Below, in pieces: positions 30,269 to 38,973 of a stretch of DNA of 64,000 nucleotides (positions within the stretch are counted from its first letter, which is position 1; each line of letters starts with the position of its first letter). The notes under the pieces were generated by a model. The model was given only the letters and a program-made list of their open reading frames with translations. It did no database searches and was not told the origin of the DNA. The translations under genes and the position numbers were made by a program. Source of the stretch: Leptospira chreensis (GTDB taxonomy: Bacteria > Spirochaetota > Leptospiria > Leptospirales > Leptospiraceae); assembly GCF_016919165.1 (NCBI RefSeq), contig NZ_JAFFPS010000041.1, positions 1 to 64,000 of the forward strand, written 5' to 3'.

Positions 30269-30511
30269 ATGATGAGTCCTCGAGTTTTGGCTATTTTTTT
30301 ATGGGCATTCGTTTTGGTTTTTGGATGTAAACGAGGTTATTCGGAGGACATCCAAGATTGTAATCCCGTGGCGGATTACTATGACAAAGGGACACACTAC
30401 ATAAGAAGAGATTTAGTTCGGGACGATAATACTTTAGATTATAAAAAACTTTTGGAAGACACAAAACCTCAAGCTAGCGATTGTTATCCTTCCAATCACG
30501 AGGTAAAATGA
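30269..30511 (+). CDS. Small putative lipoprotein
   Basis: 80 residues from the ATG at 30269 (another ATG is directly next to it). The signal MMSPRVLAIFLWAFVLVFGC gives a plausible spirochaetal lipobox with Cys20. The mature part is short and acidic with three further cysteines. It overlaps the following SDR gene by 4 bases (ATGA), suggesting co-translation. No family is recognised; leptospires have many such small lipoproteins. Confidence 0.6.
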   Translation: MMSPRVLAIFLWAFVLVFGCKRGYSEDIQDCNPVADYYDKGTHYIRRDLVRDDNTLDYKKLLEDTKPQASDCYPSNHEVK

Positions 30512-31245
30512 GTTTATTTGATGTAAAAGGGAAAACGATTTTAATCACCGGAGCAAGCCGCGGTATTGGAAAAACCTTAGCTCTAGGCTTTCGCGATGCC
30601 GGTGCCATTGTTTACGGAGCAGGGTCAAGACCTGAGTCTATCGAATGGATGGCGAAAGAAGGTATCAATGGAGTTGTGCTTGATGTTCGTAGCGAAGGTT
30701 CGGCATTTGAAATCATAGGCCAAATCAAAGCCAAACATGGCAGACTTGATACACTTATCAACAATGCAGGGATCGCAACGAATACCCCAGCCTCTGGATT
30801 CAAAGAAGAAGAACTACAAAATATTGTCCAAACAAACTACGTAGGCGTCTTTCGCAATTGCCAGGCTTATTACAAACACCATAAAAAAGAAGGTGGGAAC
30901 ATCATCAATGTGGCTTCTGTTTTGGGTATGGTCGGCAGTAAACTTGCCTCCGTATATTCTGGAACCAAAGGTGCTGTGATCACACTTTCCAAAGCTTTAG
31001 CCATTGAATGGTGTAATAATGGTTATCGGGTGAATGTGATTTGTCCGGGTCTTATTGATACCGAGATGACCGATATGATTAAAGATAAAGAATTTATCAT
31101 GAAACAAGTGCTTGCGGGGATTCCTATGGGTCGGCTCGGAAAACAAGAAGAGATTTTGGGAGCAGCGATTTATTTAGCTTCCGATTCTTCTTCTTACATG
31201 ACAGGTCAGTGTATTGTTTTGGATGGGGGACTCACTGCTCAGTAG
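30508..31245 (+). CDS. Short-chain dehydrogenase/reductase
   Basis: 245-residue Rossmann oxidoreductase. TGASRGIGKTLA (about 14-25) binds NAD(P), NNAGIA (about 84-89) and VASVLG precede the catalytic YSGTK (Tyr and Lys around 152-156), and CPGLIDTEM follows. Active residues are intact. It is FabG- or gluconate-dehydrogenase-like; the substrate cannot be told. I chose the ATG at 30508, with GAGG upstream, because the longer frame runs through the lipoprotein gene. The YciO-like gene begins 14 bases downstream. Confidence 0.88.
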   Translation: MSLFDVKGKTILITGASRGIGKTLALGFRDAGAIVYGAGSRPESIEWMAKEGINGVVLDVRSEGSAFEIIGQIKAKHGRLDTLINNAGIATNTPASGFKEEELQNIVQTNYVGVFRNCQAYYKHHKKEGGNIINVASVLGMVGSKLASVYSGTKGAVITLSKALAIEWCNNGYRVNVICPGLIDTEMTDMIKDKEFIMKQVLAGIPMGRLGKQEEILGAAIYLASDSSSYMTGQCIVLDGGLTAQ

Positions 31246-31259
31246 CAGGAATCCAATTT

Positions 31260-31889
31260 ATGATCCTATACCTTCATCCTGAAAATCCAGAAATTCGAAA
31301 ACTAAAACAGATTTCGGAGCGATTGAAGGATGGAGCTGTTTATATTTTTCCGACGGACACTGTGTACGCTATGATCGCTGATTCACATTCGAAATTAGGC
31401 GTCGAGAAAATATACGCAATCCGTAAATTACCCAAAGACAAACCTCTTTCTCTTTTGTGTAAAGATATCTCGATGGCTTCCAATTTTATCGAATACTTGC
31501 CCAATTCTGCATACCGCCTGATGAAAAGGATTACTCCGGGGCCTTTTACCTTTGTTTTAAGGGCCAATAAAAACCTACCGAAACCCTCAGTGGTTCACCA
31601 TAAAGATAAACAAATCGGTATTAGAATTCCTAATCATATTTATCTTTCGGAACTTTTAAACATTCATGATTCTCCTTTAACCTCCACATCAGCATTTTGT
31701 GATGACGAATTCATTATCGATATCGATGATTTAGAAACTATCTATGGAAACATGGTGGATGGAATTGTCGATGGTGGGATTGTAAAAACAGAATTATCTA
31801 CTATTTTACAAATCAATGATGATTCTATTGATTTAATTCGCGAGGGAAAAGGATTCGAATTAATCGCCTCGGAAATTTCTAATACTTAA
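31260..31889 (+). CDS. YciO/Sua5-YrdC domain protein
   Basis: 209 residues from the ATG at 31260 after AGGA. VYIFPTDTVYAMIAD is the nucleotide and carbonate-binding start of the YrdC fold. IYAIRKLPKDKPLSLLCKDI follows, and TPGPFTFVLRA and GIRIPNH are conserved. The C-terminal part reads LTSTSAFCDDEF where TsaC has TSAN. This places it nearer YciO than the essential threonylcarbamoyl-AMP synthase TsaC. Because tsaB and tsaE also lie in this window, a link to t6A tRNA modification is possible, but the YciO branch is not proven to supply it. Confidence 0.82.
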   Translation: MILYLHPENPEIRKLKQISERLKDGAVYIFPTDTVYAMIADSHSKLGVEKIYAIRKLPKDKPLSLLCKDISMASNFIEYLPNSAYRLMKRITPGPFTFVLRANKNLPKPSVVHHKDKQIGIRIPNHIYLSELLNIHDSPLTSTSAFCDDEFIIDIDDLETIYGNMVDGIVDGGIVKTELSTILQINDDSIDLIREGKGFELIASEISNT

Positions 31890-31905
31890 AAACTAAATAC
31901 CATTG

Positions 31906-31927
31906 TTTATGATAACACGATCATAAA
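31906..31927. terminator. Possible terminator hairpin between convergent genes
   Basis: TTTATGAT (31906-31913) pairs with ATCATAAA (31920-31927) over a 6-base loop, between the ends of the YciO-like and CapA-like genes. The stem is A+T-rich and there is no strong T-run, so this is tentative. Confidence 0.35.
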
Positions 31928-31941
31928 TAGAATTCTCTTAT

Positions 31942-33033
31942 CTAAAAAACTAAACCTGGAATCTTCTTTAAAAGAGATTCATATTCATACATTCGTTTTT
32001 CAGAATGTTTTGGTAATTTCAATGGAATTCCGTTTTGTTTGTACTTCTGAATGGGGATGATTTTATACCCGTGCGGATAAACCCATACGGGATCTGTGGT
32101 AATATTTTTGATTCGTTTTCGTTCTTTCGAATCTAGTTCCAAATCAAATGTAAGAATGATTCCTCCATCTGTTGCTTCTCTGTTTTGAGCAGATAAAAAA
32201 TTCCCGAGAGAGTATGCAACAAGCCTATCTTCTGAATGTTTCTCTTCTTGGAATAGATCCACTCTTTGCACTACATGGGGATGGCCTCCGATAATGATAT
32301 CGGCTCCGACTTCTAGTCCAATGTTTACCCATTTGGTCTGTGAGTTGTCTGGTTTTTCTTCGTACTCTTTTCCATAGTGATACCAGAGAATTACAAAATG
32401 GATCCCATTTTCTTTAGCAAAACGTACGTCTTCACGAATTTTTTCCTCATTTAACAAACGTACGATCCTATCGTTTTTTACCGGGATTCCGTTTGTCGAA
32501 TAGGTATAGTTATAAATAGCAATTTTGATTCCATTCACTTCTTGGATAAAATCTTTTCTTTCTAAGTAGTCCGCATTATTTTTGAAAGTACCAACTGGAA
32601 TCATTCCTTTGTTGATTACCGAATCTATTGTATGGTCAATTCCCGAAGGACCTTTGTCGGCGGAATGATTGTTGGCAGTCGATAGAATATCAAATCCTGC
32701 ATTTTGAATTCCTGTTAAATAACCAATGGGAGAACCAAATCTAGGATAACCAGTAAATTCATTTGGGTCAGAGCTTATGGTTGTTTCCAAATTTCCAAGT
32801 GTCAGATCGGCATCTTGTAATTGGTTTGAAACGAATTCGAAACTAGAACTGGAATCGTAGTCTTTAGTTTTTGGTCTATAGTAGGTTGCGATTTGTGAGT
32901 TGTGACACATGAGATCACCTACCACTTTAATTCTCACTTGCCTCGAAAAGTAAACATCAGGTAAAGTGTAGCAAGACAGGAAGGAAACAGTGATAAACCA
33001 AAATAATAATAAACGAAAAATTAGATTCATCAT
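31942..33033 (-). CDS. CapA-family (PGA_cap) metallophosphatase-like lipoprotein
   Basis: 363 residues. The signal MMNLIFRLLLFWFITVSFLSC ends in a lipobox. The mature domain has IKVVGDLMCHN (metal-binding GD), LGNLETTIS, STANNHSADKG, WYHYGKEYEEKP and GGHPHVVQ, the metallophosphoesterase-like motifs of CapA/PgsA. In Bacillus CapA helps anchor or export poly-gamma-glutamate. Leptospires are not known for this polymer, so the substrate here is open. The first 44 bases lie opposite the start of the phosphodiesterase gene, with both N-termini encoded by the same DNA. Confidence 0.85.
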   Translation of the reverse strand: MMNLIFRLLLFWFITVSFLSCYTLPDVYFSRQVRIKVVGDLMCHNSQIATYYRPKTKDYDSSSSFEFVSNQLQDADLTLGNLETTISSDPNEFTGYPRFGSPIGYLTGIQNAGFDILSTANNHSADKGPSGIDHTIDSVINKGMIPVGTFKNNADYLERKDFIQEVNGIKIAIYNYTYSTNGIPVKNDRIVRLLNEEKIREDVRFAKENGIHFVILWYHYGKEYEEKPDNSQTKWVNIGLEVGADIIIGGHPHVVQRVDLFQEEKHSEDRLVAYSLGNFLSAQNREATDGGIILTFDLELDSKERKRIKNITTDPVWVYPHGYKIIPIQKYKQNGIPLKLPKHSEKRMYEYESLLKKIPGLVF

Positions 33034-34696
33034 TGGTTTGTTGATCGTTTTTGCCAGCTGTGGTTGGGAACAGGATTATAAACGTGCTGCTTTTTTATCC
33101 ATGCAACCAGATACCGATTTAATACTGGCTCCGTATCCATTCAATATTTTTGATAGAGAGGCAAGGGATGCAATCACTCTTTCTCATTATTCCAAAGAAG
33201 AGATTAAAAATATTTTAGAAGACCATGATTTGTCTTGGGAGGAATTAAAAATCCAATGGCAATTGGATGCTGAAGAAGAAAATTTTTCCAAAGAAGTCAA
33301 CTATACCTCCCATTATACACAATACTTTTATGATACAGAAATTCCTATTTGGATTTATGGTCCCAAATGGATACGAAATGGACAGTATTCCGATGAGATC
33401 AACCAACAACATATCCCTTCTATCTATGGAAAGATTTTAGATTTTAAGTTTAAAAACACAATCGATGTCTCTTACTTAGATAAAATCTTTCAGAAACAAA
33501 AAGAAAAACCAGAAATCATTGTTACCATTGTTGTGGACCAAGGTGGTAGACAACTTTACAAAGCGCACAAAGGTTCTTACCCATTTTTAGAAGATCTAAA
33601 AAACAAATCTGCCTATTTTAAAAAAGCCAGAGTAGGGCATTTAGAATCTCATACAGCTGTTGGTCATATGGCAATCGGAACGGGAGCCTTTCCTAAAGAT
33701 TCCAAAATATTTTCTAATGAAATCTATTCGTATGCAGATGGAAAGGTTTTGCATAGGCCTGTATACCAAGGAGTTGATAAAGATTGGGATCTCAGTGAAT
33801 TAGAAGTCCCTAGCTTTTCCGATGAGTGGGATCTTTTCAAAAATAACGAACCGGTCGTTGTTAGCCAATGTTATGCGGCAAGAGCAGCTGTCGGTATGGC
33901 GGGACATGGAAAACTTTTTAATCCTTCCTCAAAAGGAAAGAGCTCTCTTAGTTCCGACTCTGACTTTGTGTATTGGCAAGATATCAAAAATTTATCTTGG
34001 TCATCCTATGCTGATGCGTTTCTTACTCCAAAGGCGGTGCAAAAATACAATTTGTATCAATTCTATCTGGAGAACAAAAAAGATATTACCACTCATTTTA
34101 AAGCAAAAGATCCAGTGGAACTCATGGCTAAAATCCATCATTTTCAAGGATCCGAGTTCCAAGTCAAAATGGACGGAGGTCTCTTTCGAGATACTCTAAC
34201 AGAAACAATTCTTACCACTAAAAAAGACAAAGATGGAATAACAGATCTTGCCTATGTAACCTTAAAAGCAACAGATGCTGTTGGCCATTTATATGGATGG
34301 GAATCGAAAGAAGCAGAAGAAGTTTTGAAAGCAACAGATAGTGAAATTCAAACCATCTTCGAATTTCTAAAAACCAATTTTGGAGATCGTTTCCTTTTGG
34401 TGGTCACCGCTGACCACGGTGCCGCTCCTATGCCAGAAATTTCGAATGCACTTTTTTTAAGCCATGAAGGATTTTTCTCTAAAATCAACGAGTTACTCCC
34501 TGAAGCTGAAAGAAACAAACGTTCCTTAGTGAAATGGGTGGCGCATTCGCAGTTATCTTTGGACAGGGAACTAATGAAGACTTATGGTGTGACAGAAGAT
34601 GCGATCATAGAAAAAATTCTGTCCATTCAAGTGAATGAAAGAAAGTTTTTTAGAAAGGTATGGAAACGTGATGAGATCCCGAACCTATCTCTATGA
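32990..34696 (+). CDS. Alkaline phosphatase-superfamily (type I phosphodiesterase/PafA-like) lipoprotein
   Basis: 568 residues from GTG (AAGGAA upstream). MINQNNNKRKIRFIIGLLIVFASC is a lipoprotein signal. The catalytic domain begins VTIVVDQGGRQ. The Thr nucleophile is expected in HLESHTAVGH (about 220-229), and zinc ligands appear in TDAVGHLYG (about 425-433) and VTADHGAAP (about 466-474). PafA-type enzymes hydrolyse phosphate mono- or diesters in the periplasm. The target is unknown. Its 5' end overlaps the divergent CapA-like gene by 44 bases, so the promoters must lie inside each other's coding sequence. Confidence 0.85.
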   Translation: MINQNNNKRKIRFIIGLLIVFASCGWEQDYKRAAFLSMQPDTDLILAPYPFNIFDREARDAITLSHYSKEEIKNILEDHDLSWEELKIQWQLDAEEENFSKEVNYTSHYTQYFYDTEIPIWIYGPKWIRNGQYSDEINQQHIPSIYGKILDFKFKNTIDVSYLDKIFQKQKEKPEIIVTIVVDQGGRQLYKAHKGSYPFLEDLKNKSAYFKKARVGHLESHTAVGHMAIGTGAFPKDSKIFSNEIYSYADGKVLHRPVYQGVDKDWDLSELEVPSFSDEWDLFKNNEPVVVSQCYAARAAVGMAGHGKLFNPSSKGKSSLSSDSDFVYWQDIKNLSWSSYADAFLTPKAVQKYNLYQFYLENKKDITTHFKAKDPVELMAKIHHFQGSEFQVKMDGGLFRDTLTETILTTKKDKDGITDLAYVTLKATDAVGHLYGWESKEAEEVLKATDSEIQTIFEFLKTNFGDRFLLVVTADHGAAPMPEISNALFLSHEGFFSKINELLPEAERNKRSLVKWVAHSQLSLDRELMKTYGVTEDAIIEKILSIQVNERKFFRKVWKRDEIPNLSL

Positions 34697-34723
34697 GATA
34701 GAAAATAGATTCGGAAAGTTAGT

Positions 34724-36916
34724 TTACTTTTTTTTGGTTGGGGTTTCGTCTTTTTTGAAATCAGTTAATTTCAAATAAACTTTGATCTCTTCAAAATCAA
34801 TTCGATCGAGACTTACAGAAACCGGATCGCCGATAAAGAATATCTTGGAATATTTTTTAGAATAGAAGGAGAAATCGTTTTTGATCACAACTTCAAATTC
34901 ATCTGTAAATTCAGATTTATCCAAAACTCCTTCCAAATTGGAAATATCCAATTCTACAAAAATCTGAGAAGGCCGGATTCCAACGATAAAACCTTTGAAT
35001 TCTTTGATTCCCGTAGATTCCAAATAACGAAAGGATTTGATTTTAACAATGTCGCGTTCGGCATCGGCGGCTCTACGTTCTTCCTCTGAACAATGAAGTC
35101 CCATCACTGCAATTTCATTTTCAGAATAGGTTCTTTCTGTTTCGAGAAGTGTGGCTTCTAAAACCCTATGAACGATCAAATCCGGATAACGCCTAATTGG
35201 TGATGTGAAATGGCAATAGTCCTTAAAACCAAGTCCCCAGTGGCCCAGTGGATCGGCTCCGTAGTAGGCTTGCATAAAACTTCTTAAGAGCAAATAATTA
35301 AAAATTTTGCCAACAGAATTGTTTTCAATTTCTTTTACAGCCTTCATAATCTCGGCATAACTTGTATCTTTGATTTGGATATTATAACCGTTCAGTTGGA
35401 GGAAATGATTTAAAGTTTCTAATTTCTCTTCATCCATGGCTTCGTGGATACGATGCAGTGAAGGAGCTTTTCTCTTTCGTAAAAATTCATCTACCTTTAA
35501 GTTGGCTGACAACATCAACTCTTCGATTAACATATGGCTTGTTAATCGTTCACGATTTTCGATGCCTACTGGTTCTTTTCTTTCGTTCCAAGTAATCGTA
35601 GTTTCTTTTAAATTTAAATCAATTCTACCAGCTAACATTCTGCGTTTGCGTAAGGCTTCGGTAAATTGAGAAACCTGATACATCCAGTTGTTTGGGTCTT
35701 TGGCTTTGATTTCTTCTTCGGCCATCTCGTAGGTATATCGGGTATTAACTTTGATTACCGATTTATAAAACTTAGCGTTATAAATTTCACCAGTTTTACT
35801 CGCTTCCAACTCTACGGTAAAAGCAAGTCTGTTGGTTCCAGAAACCAAACTACATAGACTTTCGGATAGGATTGGTGGTAACATTGGTACCACTCGGTTG
35901 GCTAAATAAACTGAAGTGGCTCTTTCATAGGCTTCTTTGTCTAAAGCCGAACCTTTTTCTACGTAATAGGAAACGTCAGCAATATGAATCCAAATTCGTA
36001 ATCGATTTCCTTCATCTACGTAACTAATTGCATCATCAAAATCCTTAGCAGTAATTCCGTCGATTGTAACAGCATACAATTCCCGTAAGTCGGTTCTTGT
36101 ATTCCAATCAGTTACTGTTTTTTCAGAAACTTCGTCTGGAAAATCTAAAGGAATAAAATCAGGATGCACCGGATCATAATTGTATTTCATTAAAATCCGT
36201 TGTAAGTCGCTGTCTTCTTTTGTATCCGATTCAAAACGGATAAAACTGACATCGTACAGATTCTCTTGAGGAGGTGCACCTTCTTTAAATTTTACGATTA
36301 GGATGTCGTTTATATTAATTGAATCGAAGGTATCTTTCAAAATCGATTTTACGTGAAGGACTCCTTCTTTGTTCTCCCCAAGCATATCCAAAAAGTTTCC
36401 AAAAACAAATTTGTTTGTTTTTTCGCGGACTCGCATGCGGTAGAGGACACGGCCTCGTTTGAGGACATTGGTCACTTCTGCTTCGAGCCTATCTTTCTTT
36501 CCAACTCCTAAAGGAATGACTTCTACTTTATCGCCTGTGATGGCAGAATTAGTCATCGGCCCTGGAACAAAAATTTCATTTTTGGAAGGTAAGGAGATAA
36601 ACCCATCCCCTCTTCTGGAGATAGATATTCTTCCTGTTAGGCGAAAAGGATCTGCAACAGTTAAATACTTTTTGTTTGGTATCAACAATCCTTCGACTTC
36701 TAATAGATTGAGCAGTTGATCGATAAGAAATTCAATTTCCTTTCTAGGAACTTTTTCTTTTCGTTTGAAGGATTTTACCTTCTTAGTTTTTGGGTCGGGT
36801 CGTTTGAATTCACTGGATTCGGTAAATTTTTTTTTGATCTCTTGTCTTGTGATGTCCTTTCCGGATTTTTGATCCAGAAATTCTATGATTTTTCTTTGTA
36901 TTTTATAGGTATCCAT
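34724..36916 (-). CDS. rnr: Ribonuclease R
   Basis: 730-residue processive 3'-5' exoribonuclease. The N-terminal part (1-75) has a winged-helix-like segment, followed by cold-shock/OB domains (FRLTGRISISRRGDGFISLP around 88-107). The RNB catalytic domain has DGITAKDFDDAIS (about 288-300) and HRIHEAMDEEKLE. An S1 domain lies at about 640-720, then a lysine-rich tail (KKDETPTKKK). It acts in turnover of structured RNA and rRNA quality control. It begins 4 bases after tsaB in the hslO-tsaE-tsaB-rnr unit. RNase II is an alternative name but is usually shorter. Confidence 0.93.
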   Translation of the reverse strand: MDTYKIQRKIIEFLDQKSGKDITRQEIKKKFTESSEFKRPDPKTKKVKSFKRKEKVPRKEIEFLIDQLLNLLEVEGLLIPNKKYLTVADPFRLTGRISISRRGDGFISLPSKNEIFVPGPMTNSAITGDKVEVIPLGVGKKDRLEAEVTNVLKRGRVLYRMRVREKTNKFVFGNFLDMLGENKEGVLHVKSILKDTFDSININDILIVKFKEGAPPQENLYDVSFIRFESDTKEDSDLQRILMKYNYDPVHPDFIPLDFPDEVSEKTVTDWNTRTDLRELYAVTIDGITAKDFDDAISYVDEGNRLRIWIHIADVSYYVEKGSALDKEAYERATSVYLANRVVPMLPPILSESLCSLVSGTNRLAFTVELEASKTGEIYNAKFYKSVIKVNTRYTYEMAEEEIKAKDPNNWMYQVSQFTEALRKRRMLAGRIDLNLKETTITWNERKEPVGIENRERLTSHMLIEELMLSANLKVDEFLRKRKAPSLHRIHEAMDEEKLETLNHFLQLNGYNIQIKDTSYAEIMKAVKEIENNSVGKIFNYLLLRSFMQAYYGADPLGHWGLGFKDYCHFTSPIRRYPDLIVHRVLEATLLETERTYSENEIAVMGLHCSEEERRAADAERDIVKIKSFRYLESTGIKEFKGFIVGIRPSQIFVELDISNLEGVLDKSEFTDEFEVVIKNDFSFYSKKYSKIFFIGDPVSVSLDRIDFEEIKVYLKLTDFKKDETPTKKK

Positions 36917-36920
36917 AAAT

Positions 36921-37592
36921 TCATTTGTGATCTACATAGGTCCCGCGAATGTAATTGGGCAGGAGAGATAAATAGTCGTTTTTATTTAGTTCGGTATTGA
37001 AATAATGTTTCAAACTATACTCTAGTATAGACGAAAGATTTAGGTTTGTCGCTTCAATTTTTGTTGCCGTTTCTGTGTAAAACTTAGGCAAATTTCCAGT
37101 ATAGTACCAATTGTTAGGTGTCCATTCATTCGTTTTGATTTTGGATTCAATTGTTTCTGGTGTCAGGTCATAGGATTCGGAAAACTCAAAACCGTGATTA
37201 TATTTTACGTAGTATTTACCTTGTTTGCCATCCAAACAGAGTAGGGAAGATCCTTTGTCAGAACTTTTATCTTTTATACCTACTAAATAGGCTTCCAAAC
37301 TATCGATTCCTAATACCGGAATCTTCCAAAGTTGAGCTAAATCTCTCGCAGTAGTTACTGTTATGCGAATTCCAGTAAAGGATCCGGGTCCGCTTGCGAC
37401 AAGAATCAAATCTGGTTTTTGGATGTTTGCCATTTCTAAACCTAGACGGATCATTTCCACTAGTTTATAAGAAGATTCTTTTGGAGTCGTTTCTGTGAGC
37501 TCTGCTAGAGAAGTAAGTCCTGATTCCGCCGAGTGATTGGCGACTAGAATTTGGATCCAATCCTGGGTGGTGTCAAAGTAAAGGATATTCAT
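36921..37592 (-). CDS. tsaB: tRNA t6A biosynthesis protein TsaB
   Basis: 223 residues from the ATG at 37592 (MNILYFDTTQDWIQI). This overlaps the tsaE stop by 4 bases and matches where TsaB proteins begin. ASGPGSFTGIRI (about 66-77) is the signature of the family's ASKHA-like fold. VLGIDSLEAY follows. TsaB partners TsaD and TsaE in adding threonylcarbamoyl to A37 of tRNAs. The C-terminal half is divergent, as is usual. Confidence 0.9.
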   Translation of the reverse strand: MNILYFDTTQDWIQILVANHSAESGLTSLAELTETTPKESSYKLVEMIRLGLEMANIQKPDLILVASGPGSFTGIRITVTTARDLAQLWKIPVLGIDSLEAYLVGIKDKSSDKGSSLLCLDGKQGKYYVKYNHGFEFSESYDLTPETIESKIKTNEWTPNNWYYTGNLPKFYTETATKIEATNLNLSSILEYSLKHYFNTELNKNDYLSLLPNYIRGTYVDHK

Positions 37593-38047
37593 CGGATCTC
37601 GTCTTCTGACCATTCTAAGGTATAGGATCGGCAATCTATAGAATCAGATTCAATGGATAATAAAATTCGATTGGTTTTTGGTAGGTAAGGCTCTGCGATT
37701 TGCCACCATTCAATGGCTGAAACTCCTTCTTTTCCCCAGATCTCTTCAAATCCTAATTCCTCAAGTTCTTCAGGAAATTTGAGTCGATACAAATCAAAAT
37801 GATACAAACGGAACTTAGGCGAATCGTAAATATTGTATAAGGAAAAAGTGGGGGAGTTGATTGAACTTTCTGTACCCATACGGCTGAACCACTCGCGAAC
37901 GAAGGTGGTTTTCCCCGCTCCCATCTCACCCGTGATGAGTAAGACAGGAAATTGTTTTTTCTTTAGAAATTGTTCTACCAATTGGTCCAAACTCACAAAC
38001 AGAGGGTTTAGTTCTGATTCTCTCAAAGAGAGAAAACTTGCCTTCAT
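37589..38047 (-). CDS. tsaE: tRNA t6A biosynthesis ATPase TsaE
   Basis: 152-residue P-loop protein. LLITGEMGAGKTTFVREWF (about 36-54) holds the Walker A. SPTFSLYNIY (about 64-73) and LYHFDLYRL (about 79-87) are the TsaE-specific stretches, and EWW (about 112-114) is the conserved C-terminal tryptophan segment. It regulates the TsaBD complex. It overlaps hslO and tsaB by 4 bases each. Confidence 0.94.
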   Translation of the reverse strand: MKASFLSLRESELNPLFVSLDQLVEQFLKKKQFPVLLITGEMGAGKTTFVREWFSRMGTESSINSPTFSLYNIYDSPKFRLYHFDLYRLKFPEELEELGFEEIWGKEGVSAIEWWQIAEPYLPKTNRILLSIESDSIDCRSYTLEWSEDEIR

Positions 38048-38898
38048 TGGTTAAAGAATTTCTCCACATCGAAGGAATCAAACTGGTAAGCGGTTCTACA
38101 AAATTCACAAGTGATTTCAATCTTTCCCATTTCATCAATGATTGAATCTGCTTCTTGTTTACCGAGAGAAGCAATGATATCAGCCACCTTATGTCTAGAA
38201 CAATCACACAAAAATTCAGGAGCTTCATTACTTAAAATTTCTAACTCCGATCCTATTTCGGTTTGTAAGGATTGAAACATATCATCCAAACCCAAAGACC
38301 AAAAGGATTCTTTTTTGACTAAGGAATGAATCTTAGAACTTAAAAAATCAAAATTATCCTCCGGTGCATCAGGCAAAGCTTCAAAGAAGATTCCCTTCGC
38401 AGAAAAATCATTTCCTGGGAAATCAAAGGGAAAGACTTCCATTCCAACAATGGCTTTGATTTGTTCCGATTCGGTAAGGTATTTGATAAAATTAACTTCG
38501 AAAGTATCTTCTACAAGATTAGTATAAGACTGATAAGTATCTGAATCAAAGTCCCAACGGATTACTTTCATAATCCCTTGGCCTAAAATGAATTCGTTTC
38601 GAATATCTCCATCTTCTAGGTTTGCAGAATAAGCGACAGATTTCATTTTTCCATAACGATCACTGTAGGCTAATGCTTGTTTATTGGATTCATCCTTCCA
38701 TTGAATGCTCACCTTTTGTTGGTTTTTTGTCATCTCTGCGAGAAACAAAGCTCCCATCATGGTTTTGGAAAGGAATACGGACATTTCTTTGTTAAGAGAA
38801 TGTAGGAACATCGCCTCTTTGGCGGTTTCCGTGAGATTCACTAGCGTAAATCGATAGTGGTGGGTGTTGGCAATACCTAAAATAACTTTATCAGACAT
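38044..38898 (-). CDS. hslO: Redox-regulated chaperone Hsp33
   Basis: 284 residues from the ATG at 38898 (MSDKVILGIANTHHYRF); the longer frame to 39006 has no Hsp33 similarity and runs into the neighbour's promoter. The C-terminal zinc switch is complete: CDC (about 243-245) and CEFC (about 271-274). Under oxidative stress these cysteines release zinc and activate holdase function. The cysteine spacing and length match the family. Operon with tsaE, tsaB and rnr; divergent from the GH42 gene 75 bases away. Confidence 0.92.
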   Translation of the reverse strand: MSDKVILGIANTHHYRFTLVNLTETAKEAMFLHSLNKEMSVFLSKTMMGALFLAEMTKNQQKVSIQWKDESNKQALAYSDRYGKMKSVAYSANLEDGDIRNEFILGQGIMKVIRWDFDSDTYQSYTNLVEDTFEVNFIKYLTESEQIKAIVGMEVFPFDFPGNDFSAKGIFFEALPDAPEDNFDFLSSKIHSLVKKESFWSLGLDDMFQSLQTEIGSELEILSNEAPEFLCDCSRHKVADIIASLGKQEADSIIDEMGKIEITCEFCRTAYQFDSFDVEKFFNQ

Positions 38899-38973
38899 TA
38901 TTTGATTGAAAGGGGTGTTTTCTGATTCAGTCTGTGTCACAAGATAGATTCTGCAATCGCAAAAAGGAAAAAT

